Shown here piece after piece: positions 35,126 through 45,473 of a stretch of DNA of 64,000 nucleotides. The stretch covers positions 1-64,000 of the forward strand of contig JADDMT010000007.1 in assembly GCA_021401465.1 (NCBI GenBank). Direction: 5' to 3'. The stretch's first letter is position 1, and every line of letters starts with the position of its first letter. The position numbers were made by a program, and so were the translations under genes. The DNA is from Teratosphaeria epicoccoides. Its lineage: Eukaryota > Ascomycota > Dothideomycetes > Mycosphaerellales > Teratosphaeriaceae. The notes under the pieces are model-generated. The model was not told the origin of the DNA, made no database searches, and saw nothing but the letters and a program-made list of their open reading frames with translations.

Positions 35126-36426
35126 GTGCTTGAACATATTCGGCTGGGTTAAGATCCAAGCGTGAAAGCTTGTATTGCGGCTTTCGACAGAGATATTATA
35201 TCATTGCAGCGTGATTGGGACAGCGCATCTGCAGCCACTATAGGTGTCACCACGAGGCTGCGAGGACAATCATAAGCTAAGGACGTACGTAGCTTGCTTC
35301 GCTTGCGTGATGCTTCCGCGAACTCACTCCGCAATACCGTACATATGCGGAGAACGTGCTCCTGATTGCGATGTGCTTTGTACACGCATGTCTGGACTCC
35401 GGACCTACCTTAATTCTTACGCAATATGCATGTGTCTTGTGAGATCCAACGGGTCCATCAGCCGGCTAAACCCGCCACTCGGGCTTATTGATATGGTGGC
35501 TGTTGAAATTTTGGCCGTGCATGCATCATGCTCGGCCTTCACATATTTTCCAGCTGCAGGGACCTAGGAAATGGCCGACAGGATGAGGGATGTTCGCTGT
35601 CGCTTTGCCCCCGAGAGGAACACAGCTTGAATGAGATAAAAAGCGATTGGGCAAGCAAGATGGCAGTCGGCAGCATGATCTGACGACTCGGTCACTCAGA
35701 AAGAGGATTCGGCGCCGTTGGCTTGTTCTAGTAATGCATTATGCAGGCGGAGGCCCATGCTTTGGGTGAGCGACAGAGGATCAAACGCAAGATCTGGGAT
35801 GGACCAAAGGAAGCGCTTTCCTGCGGTCTGGTAGCTCGATACCGTGTGTTTCAGCAGTAGCGGTCGGCAGTGAGGCGATTGCATCTCATGCAGACCAGTC
35901 ATTACCGATCAAGCCACACCGAGCCTGGCCGAGCAGGTTCAGAAAAGAATTGCAAGTATTGCAGGACGGAATAAGTCACAGGTAGTACGATAATGCCAGA
36001 CGAGACTTGAGTGGAATGCGGGACTTGTTACATACCTCCTGCAGACATGTTCGCATGAGGGGCAGCTTGATATGTGTTGTATTTGTCTAAACCCCTGCCG
36101 CTTCCAGACCCGCTTGTCTCTCAAAGCTTAACGCAGGAACAACCGTGGCATTGTTCCAATAATTATTTTCTCCTGCCTTACTGCCCTTGCAGCGTGTGCG
36201 CGATCGGAATATCCAGTTTACCACGGTAACCTATCGCATCAGCGGTACACGCGCTACCCGCCGTGCTCTTACTCGTGCTCGAAAGCTTGCGCTCGGCGCC
36301 TACCCGACGCCAATCACGCACACGGCATACGAAGGTACCCCTGTGCGCTGCGACGATACCTCGTTACCACGCCTGCTTTCCGTCTTTCTATTTGCTGCTC
36401 ATGGTGTCCGCACTGAGGCGAAGGCC

Positions 36427-39400
36427 ATGTCGACCCTGGCCGATGCCGTCGACCATACACAACAATCAGACGATGCGACGCACCCAGTAGGCTCCCGTGC
36501 TCTGCACGTCCACATTCCTACGACGATCACCACAGCAGCTCGCCATAGGCCAGTCCCGAGCCCACTGCAGGAGTCAATCAGCGCTCGCTCAGTTTGTGGT
36601 GACGGCTCTCACACCCAACAACGCGCCCCTCTCCCGTCGCCACGCGGAGCAGTGCAGAGCCAGAAACACACTTCTGCGACAACTAATTCGCCGCAGACAC
36701 TTCCGTATGATCGCGTGAGAGCCCCAAATCCTGCGAAGAAGGCTGGCAGAGATCCGGAGCTCGACCAGCTCAGGAGTGCTGTGACGAGGGATGCACTGAG
36801 GGAGCAGGCGAAGGAGAAGCAAGCAGCTGCATCACAAAGTAACAGCGAACCGCAGACCAGCGCGGGCACCGTGCTGTCCACCACGACCCGAAAGATTTCG
36901 CCCCCAGTCTCGCCCAGCGCAATGCACTCCCATACGTCTCCGCACGCAGATTTTCGCGTAGCAGACGGACGACCACTATTGGCCATGCGAAATGCATCAA
37001 TCGATTCGACTGTGTCCTCCCTATCCTCTGCATCGCAGCGACCCATCGGCACCAGTACCTATCGAAGTAATTCAGAAAGTGCTGGACTGCAGGATGTGGC
37101 TTCATACATAACGGCTGCCGGATCACCAGAAGCGGCAGTGGAGAAGCTGTTGAACGAGAAGAACCAAGCAGCGTCACACAATGCCCAACTGTGGAGGCTG
37201 GTCGAAAAGCAGAGAGCCATGATATTGGGTCTGAATCGAGATTTAGAAAAGTCACTGAAGGAGAAAGAGCGCTATCGGAAGAAGCTAAAGGATCAACTGG
37301 TGCAGTCTCAGTCTGCGCCAAACGTGCCGTCTGGTCGGCCAACAGAGGATATGAACAACCGGAAGCTGAGCGCATCTCCGGCTCTTTCAGCAGAGAGCAA
37401 AGATGCTGCAGCTGCGCGCAACATCCGAGAATTCAGCTTGCATGGTCGAAAAGTCAGTGACGCCTCAGACGCACGTTCACCGCAGCATGGTCGCTCAGAC
37501 ACTCCGCAGGACGCCACCAAAGGGACTTCATCGTCTGGGCTCCCAGCGACGCCTCAATCGGCCAGTAGCACCAATACAGCACGAGAAGTTGAGAGCGATA
37601 GCAATGGTACTAAATCAGTATACCACGAGCGGCGCGCACCCGCACCTATCAAAGTGTACCACGCAGCGACCGGTACTCCTCCAATCTCTCCAAAATCCGT
37701 GGGTCCGCCTCCCAGCCCTGGAACGCCCACTGCGTCAAAGACATCTATTTCCACGCCCGGACAAGGCATGTCAAGTCCAAAATCAGCTACAACCAGGAAA
37801 GCGCCACCAGCACCATTGCAGCTTTCACCCAAGCCTGCAGAGCCTGTCACGAAAGCTTTTGCCGATCGATCAGAATCGGAGTATGAAGATGATCCGGAAA
37901 GCGCACGTGCGGTACAGATGATGCGTGGACGTAGGAAGACTCGCGAGGAAGATGATCGGCAACGCGAAGCTCATCAGCAGAAAACAGAGGAGCGCAGCCG
38001 ATCAAAGAAGAAGAGCAAAAGCAAAAGCAAGCCACCGACCGACCGGCCTGAACTACCTTCGCATGCGCCGAGCAGCGCTGGCCATTGGCCGCCTGCTGCG
38101 GAACAAACAAGTGAGCCACAGGCGAGAGCTCCGAGTTATCAGTCCAGCGCAGATCCAATCGCTCTGGTCAGACAGCGAGCTGCGCCGAATAGGGCAGGCA
38201 TACTCCCTAAGAGCAACACCGCCCCTTCCTTGCTAAGTCCAGGTCTTCCCATGAGTCCGCGACCAGGTGACAAGCCGCCCAATTCGCCAACGCCAAGAGC
38301 GCCGACCAAAGTGCTGAATACTTTGCCGATGTCGCCCAAGGGCATGGTAGGACTGCCACTTTCTCCGAGAGCGCCAAGGCAGCCACTTCCGATGCCACCT
38401 CAGACTCCTCTCACGTTTGCCTCGCCACACCTCGCCCGTGCCGAGGCCTACATTCAACAGGCTCAGTCACAAAGACCGTCCATCGGAGACGCTTTTATAC
38501 CATCGCCAGACCCAAGTCCAGAGCATGAAATCAGAGTATCGACTTCAAGCGATTCAAATCCAAAATCTCCGGGCGAGGTCTACAGAGGATTGGTGACCGA
38601 GCAATACCCTGACCTCCTCCTGCCTCCAAATGCTCTGCCATCAATTTACATCCAGACGTCATCTTCACGCATGAAGCCATCTCGCCAAAGCGTGATCATG
38701 CCAAAACAATATGACGAAAGCCCGGTCTTGACTTTGGCTGTACATGAACGTTCCGACAACAAGCAGCTTTGGCGGGTCGAGAAAACAGTCGCTGCTCTCG
38801 TTTTGCTGGACAATCAGGTCAAGGCGGTGACTGGCTTTAAGGACCGTCTCCCTGAAAAGGCTGTTTTTACTGGCCATGCTCCAGCCAAGATCGATGCGCG
38901 AAGGGCGGCTATCAACAGATATCTGGATCGCATGCTTGACGCGGTCCAAAGTGATACCGCGGCCAAGGTGGTTTGCAAGTTCTTGTCTACCGACGCCATT
39001 GGCGCAGAAGCAGTAGACTATTTTGGCTCTCATGGCGAGGCGCGACCAGATACACCGGTTCATAAGCACAAACCGCAGCGCTCAGGATTCTTGACTAAGC
39101 GCGGCAAGAACTTTGGAGGTTGGAAAGCGCGATACTTTGTTTTGAATGGTCCGGTCTTTAAGTACTTCGAAGCTCCTGGCGGCGCCCAGCTTGGGTCCAT
39201 CAAACTGCTCAACGCTCAGATTGGTAAGCAGTCCGCGCAGTCTCAAGCCGCACAGGAAGACGAAGACAACCAATACAGACACGCCTTCTTGATCTTGGAG
39301 CCGAAGAAGAAGGACTCATCTAGCCTTGTCCGTCATGTGCTTTGCGCTGAAAGCGATGAAGAACGGGATGCTTGGGTGGAAGCTTTGCTCCAATATGTTG

Positions 39401-40932
39401 ATGCTTTAGAGGACGATGAGCAGGCCACAAAGGGTGTGCAATATGTCACTCCAGGCCCAGATATTGGTGGCGCGCGCAGTCCGCGACTGCAAAAGTCACT
39501 GAATGACCTGAGACCAGAAGGCCGTGGTTGCGAGGTGGACTACCTGCGGGGTATGAGCTACAACCAGACTGTTGCTGGGGAAGCACCGACGATGGGGACG
39601 GCGATAGGTTCAAAGACCAACCCGCCATCGCCGCCTCACGATGCTGCGAGCTTCTGTGGACAGTCTGAGCACAGTAACGCCACCTCCCACCCGAATATTT
39701 CTGGGCCCACCAATATGCAAGTAATCTCAAACACTGGAGACTGGGGCATGAAACCTCCACCGACTCCCCAAAGCCTCGCGAAGGACAAGAAGCGTAGCAT
39801 GTTCGCGGCCTTCCGGGGCCGATCCTCCTCTGACCTGGCACCAGGGGCTGCCCCGGCGCAAGTCTCATCACAAGACCAGAGGGTCCCTAATGGCATGCGG
39901 GTTGTCTTTGGTGTCCCTCTGGCCGAAGCTGTCGAGTTTGCGCACCCATCAGATGCCACGACTGATCTGCCTGCTGTTGTTTATCGTTGCATCGAATACC
40001 TGGTCATGAAGAATGCTGTTGCCGAGGAGGGCATTTTCCGTTTGTCTGGCTCCAACACAGTCATCAAGGCACTTAAAGACCGCTTCAACACTGAGGGCGA
40101 TGTCGATCTAGCTTCTGATGATCACTACTACGACATACACGCTGTCGCCAGCTTGTTGAAGCTGTATCTGCGAGAGCTGCCTTCCAGTATTCTGACACGC
40201 GATCTGCATCTGGAATTTCTGCAATGTCTAGAGATGCACGGCGCAGACAAAGTCGCTGCTCTCAATGTACTAGTCAATCGACTGCCGGTACCGAACAAGG
40301 CGCTGCTGCATGCCCTGTCTGAATTCTTGTTGTCGATCGTGAACAACGCAGATGTCAACAAGATGAACGTCCGCAACGGTATGGCCTTGACTATCTGGAT
40401 CATAACTCTGTTCCTTACTGACTTCCTTGCAGTTGGCATTGTTTTCGCGCCCACCCTCAATGTTCCAGCACCGCTTATCTCATCTTTCGTTGAGGACCAG
40501 GGAGTCATATTTGGCCCTCCTGTTGACGGACTGGAATCACCTATCTCGGCAACAGATTTAACAGTGCCAGCAACCAACGATCTTCGCTCACCACGCAAGC
40601 AGATGTTCACGGATTTGCCAACTCCTGCATACAATCAGACTACCTTTACGGGCGTGGGCTCGTCGCATGGGAATGACACAGGCTTGATCCCGATACAGCC
40701 TAGCTATGCCAGCTATCACATGGCACCACAAGGAGATGGCGCCTTTGGGAGTCTCAATGATGCTTTGCGATCACCGACAATCTACCATGGCGTAGCAAGC
40801 GGTATGCCGTCGGCGCGAGAGACGAGATCGCGACGACGAGAAAGCGCAATGATGATGCTGGGCCCAAACAAGCAGCCGCAGCAGAAGACGAGCATGTCGA
40901 AGCTGCGAGAAGGAGAAGGCGCGAGTTTCTAG
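36427..40932 (+). CDS. PX-PH-RhoGAP protein, Bem3-like
   Basis: GTPase-activating protein for Cdc42/Rho, acting at the plasma membrane in polarised growth; Bem3 is the closest yeast relative by domain order. The ATG at 36427 is the first in frame. A 54-bp intron (40379-40432, GTATGG, branch TTACTGAC, TTGCAG) must be removed to give the RhoGAP core NVRNVGIVFAPTLNVP; spliced length is about 1483 residues. Order: low-complexity Ser/Pro region with a coiled coil near residues 240-290 (QLWRLVEKQRAMILGLNRDL); PX domain about 735-865; PH domain about 880-995 (GFLTKRGKNFGGWKARYFVL, DERDAWVEALLQYV); RhoGAP domain about 1150-1370 with arginine finger in EEGIFRLSGS (about R1205). The tail is disordered. 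Many SPK/SPR-type Ser-Pro motifs suggest kinase control. Confidence 0.93.
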   Translation: MSTLADAVDHTQQSDDATHPVGSRALHVHIPTTITTAARHRPVPSPLQESISARSVCGDGSHTQQRAPLPSPRGAVQSQKHTSATTNSPQTLPYDRVRAPNPAKKAGRDPELDQLRSAVTRDALREQAKEKQAAASQSNSEPQTSAGTVLSTTTRKISPPVSPSAMHSHTSPHADFRVADGRPLLAMRNASIDSTVSSLSSASQRPIGTSTYRSNSESAGLQDVASYITAAGSPEAAVEKLLNEKNQAASHNAQLWRLVEKQRAMILGLNRDLEKSLKEKERYRKKLKDQLVQSQSAPNVPSGRPTEDMNNRKLSASPALSAESKDAAAARNIREFSLHGRKVSDASDARSPQHGRSDTPQDATKGTSSSGLPATPQSASSTNTAREVESDSNGTKSVYHERRAPAPIKVYHAATGTPPISPKSVGPPPSPGTPTASKTSISTPGQGMSSPKSATTRKAPPAPLQLSPKPAEPVTKAFADRSESEYEDDPESARAVQMMRGRRKTREEDDRQREAHQQKTEERSRSKKKSKSKSKPPTDRPELPSHAPSSAGHWPPAAEQTSEPQARAPSYQSSADPIALVRQRAAPNRAGILPKSNTAPSLLSPGLPMSPRPGDKPPNSPTPRAPTKVLNTLPMSPKGMVGLPLSPRAPRQPLPMPPQTPLTFASPHLARAEAYIQQAQSQRPSIGDAFIPSPDPSPEHEIRVSTSSDSNPKSPGEVYRGLVTEQYPDLLLPPNALPSIYIQTSSSRMKPSRQSVIMPKQYDESPVLTLAVHERSDNKQLWRVEKTVAALVLLDNQVKAVTGFKDRLPEKAVFTGHAPAKIDARRAAINRYLDRMLDAVQSDTAAKVVCKFLSTDAIGAEAVDYFGSHGEARPDTPVHKHKPQRSGFLTKRGKNFGGWKARYFVLNGPVFKYFEAPGGAQLGSIKLLNAQIGKQSAQSQAAQEDEDNQYRHAFLILEPKKKDSSSLVRHVLCAESDEERDAWVEALLQYVDALEDDEQATKGVQYVTPGPDIGGARSPRLQKSLNDLRPEGRGCEVDYLRGMSYNQTVAGEAPTMGTAIGSKTNPPSPPHDAASFCGQSEHSNATSHPNISGPTNMQVISNTGDWGMKPPPTPQSLAKDKKRSMFAAFRGRSSSDLAPGAAPAQVSSQDQRVPNGMRVVFGVPLAEAVEFAHPSDATTDLPAVVYRCIEYLVMKNAVAEEGIFRLSGSNTVIKALKDRFNTEGDVDLASDDHYYDIHAVASLLKLYLRELPSSILTRDLHLEFLQCLEMHGADKVAALNVLVNRLPVPNKALLHALSEFLLSIVNNADVNKMNVRNGMALTIWIITLFLTDFLAVGIVFAPTLNVPAPLISSFVEDQGVIFGPPVDGLESPISATDLTVPATNDLRSPRKQMFTDLPTPAYNQTTFTGVGSSHGNDTGLIPIQPSYASYHMAPQGDGAFGSLNDALRSPTIYHGVASGMPSARETRSRRRESAMMMLGPNKQPQQKTSMSKLREGEGASF

Positions 40933-42799
40933 ACGAACCTTGTTGCAGCTAGGCATTCCTCGCGAACACCACAGCCGAGCACACAGTATCGGCCTATACA
41001 GCACAGATGTCCCTCACGACGGCGCACAGACTCGACTCACGCTTGGAGCTTCGCACCATGGTGTTGAGAGGAAGTTAACACTTCACTTTACACCACGGGG
41101 GCCGAGCCAGCGAATGGCTTTTACGTAGCGGGCCACTTTTTCCTACGAAGGTAGTGGGACCTACGAGAACATGTTACCGAGATGAAAGTCGTCATACAAT
41201 GACTTGGAATTATGGCCATCATCAGAATACTATCAGTAGCGGAGACTTGTTGTCGCTATGTTGAGCGACTGGTTTTGTTCTGGCGTGCATAAATATACCC
41301 CTCTGGAGCAGTACTTGTTACATCATGATGGTTGCCTTCATGTAGATAGTGTTCAAGCGAACAACCATATTTTTGTACTGGAATCCGGTTTCAAATCGGT
41401 TTATTGCATTTGCGAGACTGCTCCGGCAGGAGGAAGATATGGCAGCTCTGCAAACAACGTATGAATGACACAGAATGGCGCGCTCGCTGGTGCTGGCCGA
41501 GCTGCTTGCAAGACAAGGCACGTAGGGTTGACGATATTGTAGTCATTGCAAATTGCTCACATGACGAGCTACGGGGCCGGACACGGAGCAAGTCCCTTCC
41601 GACTCGTCGCTTGCGCTCCCGTCTCCTTCGATCCTTCGTTGCAAGAGTGTACAAAGACTCGAGTCACTCGACAGCTCGCATCCTTCGTGCCTTCCTTGCC
41701 ATGACATTCTCGGCTGCTCCCCAGTACCAGTTCCTCGTAGTACCGCTATCCGCTCGACACTCCCAGCCCTGTGAGCAAGGTCATAATCAAGAGTGTTGTG
41801 CCTCAAGGCAGCAAGACGAGCAGCCGTGGACATGAGGGTGGAATGCGCCGATCCCGCCGAAAGAGCTTTCCTGAGCGTGGCCAGTAAAGTGACTTCGTTA
41901 TGTGAGGTAAGCAAAAGGGACGGGGCTGATTGCTCGATGTCGACTCCGTTCCCTGCTTAAGCCTGGGCCATGCCGTCGGTCAAGGTAAGCTCTAGCTCAT
42001 CGTATCAGCACGTGGACCGATATACGAGACGCCATTCTCAGGGCTAAAAGCAGCTTGCAGCGATCTTCGAAGGCTATCTCAACTCGCGAGAATAATAATG
42101 TCAATTCTTAAATGCCCTGGCACCAACGCCAGGCTCGCGTCAGAGAACAAAGGGAGGATAGATGCTGTCGGCGCCACGCAGTTAGTCGGCGGCCCTCCTA
42201 CTGCTCGACATCTCAGTAGGAGGGCCGCCGGGCCGCCGACTAGCTGCAGCCTGCGTGGCACATACTCTTTGTTGATGCGAGTACCTAGAACCGTTGGCTC
42301 CGTTGAACTTGCAGCTGAGCAGGTGCACAACGGCTCTTTGTCCAAACCTTATCTATACGAAGGGTCGATTGATTGCCACCGAGTGTCCTTGACAGGTAAG
42401 CGACGTCGCATTCGCAACAGTTGTGGTGGTCACGAAAGGGGCACGCAGCTGCCTATTGTTGTTTATGACTGCTCTCTTGCAGTGACTAGAAGCAGGGGCA
42501 CTGTTACCCATCTACAGTCGTTGCTCCTGAAAGCTTTCAGCTCGATAGGTAACAGCAAATAGCGCCGCAAAGTCCGGTCCGTCGGTTCAGCGTCCGTTTG
42601 AAAGTTGCTACTTAAGATCGCGGCTTCCGCCATTACAGATTTGGCCCGTCTATAAGCTTCTTGCTTCTCTACGTCCTACCAAGCTTATACATTTGCATTC
42701 GTTTCAGTTGGAGCTGCAGAGACAGTGAACCGTTCTGTCGGGCCCTGAAAAGTGCATTGGGCAGACCTGGTTGATCTGAAACGAGCCTCAACCCTGGAC
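40933..42799. other. Gene-free stretch with a strong hairpin
   Basis: About 1.9 kb between RhoGAP and MFS genes. ORFs on both strands are short and unrecognised. The one clear structure is an inverted repeat at 42173-42259. The last ~150 bases should be the MFS promoter and leader. Confidence 0.5.
42173..42259. repeat. GC-rich inverted repeat / hairpin
   Basis: The outer arms GCCACGCAG (42173-42181) and CTGCGTGGC (42251-42259) are perfectly complementary. Inside them GGCGGCCCTCCTACTG pairs with CAGTAGGAGGGCCGCC around a 10-base loop, followed by a second CCGAC/GTCGG match after a short GGGCC insertion. Weak complementarity continues outside the arms (AACAAAG on the left, CTTTGTT on the right). 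The block has the symmetry of a small foldback or MITE-like element, but no target-site duplication can be claimed. Confidence 0.75.
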
Positions 42800-44964
42800 A
42801 TGCGCACCTTTCGGAAGAAGCAGGGCACTCCTGTCGCGAGAGCCGATCCTGAGAGGCCGATATCTGACGCGACCACGCCAACACAAAGTCGAGCGCCCTC
42901 GATAATAGCCAAAGAAGACGACAAGAGGGACTCGACATTCGGCGGTGTCGAGCAGGACAAGACCCAGCCTGGAGCGCAAGTGAAAGTCGACGAGGCTGAC
43001 TCACGCACGAACCCCCCTAACCAAAATGATGACAATGCGCTTGAGAAACGCATCGAAGGAATCGAAGCAGATGAGCAGCAGCTGGAGGCAGAGGAGGATG
43101 ATGGCGTGGAGTATCCTAAGGCTACGAAGTTGGCGCTCATCACCACCGCTCTTTGCTTATCGGTCTTTGTAATGGCCCTTGACAACACAATAATCAGTAC
43201 GGCCATTCCCAAGATCACGGATCAGTTCCATTCAATAGACGACGTCGGATGGTATGGATCTGCATACTTGTTGACGACGTGCGCCTTTCAGCTCTTCTTC
43301 GGCAAGCTCTACACTTTCTTGTCACTTAAGTGGGTCTACCTGACTGCCATCCTCATCTTCGAGATTGGTAGCGCGGTTTGCGGTGCCGCACCAAATTCGC
43401 CAGCACTGATTGTTGGTCGTGCCATTGCTGGTTTAGGATCGGCTGGTATCTTCTCCGGCGCGGTGCTTATTGTCAGCAATACGGTCCCACTCAAGACACG
43501 ACCTACGTATATGGGCATGATTGGCGGCATGTATGGGATTGCATCCGTTGCTGGGCCACTTATGGGAGGCGCGTTCACGGACAAGGTGACTTGGCGATGG
43601 TGAGTCGTTTCCCTACAATTGCCGACAGCCGTGATGTTTCAGTCAACTCATGGTTTGGTCAGTCGAGGCGGTGGGCCGATATGGTTGGCTGATCAATTGA
43701 TTCCCGTTGCTAAATGCGAGCCTCTTGACTTACTGATGCCAGCCACTTAACCGTGACTATACGGTTGATTGAGGCTGGTCGAGCGGCTCAGCTCGGTCGA
43801 TCGGTTGATCGGTTGATTGCTTGACTGATCACCACCATCGTAGGTATGCGATGCTGACTTGTTATCACGCAGGTGCTTTTACATCAACCTCCCGATTGGT
43901 GCAGTAACCATTGCCTTCATTGCATTCTTCTACCATCCAACCAAAAGTGCGCAAAAGATCGGCTCCACATTCAAAGGGAAGCTAGAACAATTCGACGTTT
44001 ACGGCACTCTCATCTTTCTGCCGATGATCATCTGTCTGCTTCTGGCCTTGCAGTGGGGCGGCTCAAAGTACCCTTGGCACGACGGCCGAATCATCGCACT
44101 CTTCGTGGTCTTTGCCGTCCTTCTGATTACCTTTGTCAGCATTCAGATCTGGAAGCAGGACAATGGCACAGTGCCACCGCGGGTCCTCAAACAGCGAACC
44201 GTCGCTTCGGCAGCTTGGTTCGCTGTGACAGTCGGTGCTGCTTTCTTCGTCTTCGTATACTACCTGCCGATTTGGTGAGCTGAACTGCACCCGTTGACAC
44301 CGTAGTCCTACGCTGATTGTTGGTCAGGTTCCAAGCCATCCAGGGCGTATCTGCAGTCGGCTCTGGTATCAGAAATATTCCGATGATCCTCAGTCTAGTC
44401 ATCTTTTCGATGATCGCGGGTATCGCAGTCACTCAATTGGGCTACTATACCCCATTCATCCTTACGTCCTCGGTCCTAATGTCAATCGGTGCCGGTCTTC
44501 TGTCGACCTTGACCGTACACAGCGGATCTGGAATGTGGATTGGGTATCAGATCATTTTTGGCGCTGGTGTTGGGCTTGGCATGCAAAACTCGCTCGTTGC
44601 CGTACAGGCAGTCTTGCCTGCGAAGGACATTCCGATTGGCACATCGATCATTATGTTCTCGCAGACATTGGGTGGCGCGCTATTCATATCTGTGGCGCAG
44701 AACGTCTACACGAATCGACTGCTCTCGAACGTCAAATCAGTTGTGCCTGGCATTGATCCGGAGCTTGTGGTAAGCACTGGTGCAACCTTGCTACAAAGTG
44801 TCATTCCCAAGCAGTTCTATGCTGGCGTGCAGGTGGCGTACAATGAGGCAGTCACGAGTACTTTCTATGTCGCGGTCGCCATGGCTGCTTTGTCCATCCT
44901 CGGGGCAGCGTGCCTGGAGTGGAAGAGTGTAAAGGGGAAGAAGGTTGAGATGGCTGCTGCTTGA
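42800..44964 (+). CDS. DHA2-type MFS drug/toxin efflux transporter
   Basis: Exons 42800-43599, 43873-44274 and 44328-44964 give 612 residues. Introns are 43600-43872 (273 bp, GTGAGT ... CACGCAG) and 44275-44327 (53 bp, GTGAGC ... GTCAG). The start is the ATG of MRTFRKKQ; the frame opens slightly earlier with GTG. After a ~110-residue acidic cytosolic N-terminus come about 14 hydrophobic segments. Motifs include [17 protein letters not shown] in span 1, [35 protein letters not shown], and the motif-C-like [20 protein letters not shown]. This pattern is that of fungal proton antiporters of the azole or toxin efflux group. The substrate cannot be deduced, and no secondary-metabolite genes are adjacent. 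The first intron is five times longer than other introns here and carries the TTGA repeat family. Confidence 0.92.
43690..43840 (+). repeat. TTGA-rich degenerate repeat inside an MFS intron
   Basis: Within the 273-bp intron, the words TTGATT, TTGACT and GGTTGATCGGTTGAT recur in a run. The 15-base word GGTTGATCGGTTGAT also occurs exactly near 58410-58430. Same repeat family as at 34620-35125. Confidence 0.55.
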
Positions 44965-45473
44965 GCTCGTGTCCGCATCCAGTCCATGTATACTTAGAGC
45001 TAGCGGAGGCGTTGCGGCATCGGCTCAGCACAGGTCTTTGCTCTCCGTTCTTGTTGGAGTGGACATACAGTATAGATATGAGGCAGAGGAGGAGGGAGAT
45101 GCGAGTGCCTGCCTCGCGATGGAGCAGATCATACATAGATTTAAATTGCTTGAAGGATGACACACGATCAAGCTGATTGATGTGCGACATACTATCAAGG
45201 ATGAGTTGTCGTTGGGCATCGAGCAAGTTCCTCATTTGACGTGTGAACATCGCTCTCTTAGCTTGGCGCTCTTTCCTTCATCAGAAGTCGTGGCTGCTTC
45301 GACATTTGTCGCAAACGTCTGCACGTGGGGCTTGACCTTCCATCGATGGAAGACTTAATCATAACAACAAACACATCAAACACCACTGCGCCTCTAGACA
45401 ATCAAACAGCGAACAATCCCCTATTCGAGCCGTCAATTTCCGTATCGATCGAAGAATCTCGAACAATACAGCG
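44965..45473. other. Intergenic gap before the 14-3-3 gene
   Basis: About 510 bases holding the MFS 3' flank and the 14-3-3 promoter and leader. No other gene or repeat is seen. Confidence 0.5.

Larger units (their letters stand above)
34598..36426. other. Repeat-bearing intergenic stretch upstream of the RhoGAP gene
   Basis: About 1.8 kb without a gene. The first 530 bases hold a 44-bp tandem duplication and a TTGAC-rich degenerate repeat (separate entries). The rest has no recognisable coding sequence. The frame of the RhoGAP gene is open from 36187, but only with a TTG before the ATG at 36427. Confidence 0.5.
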
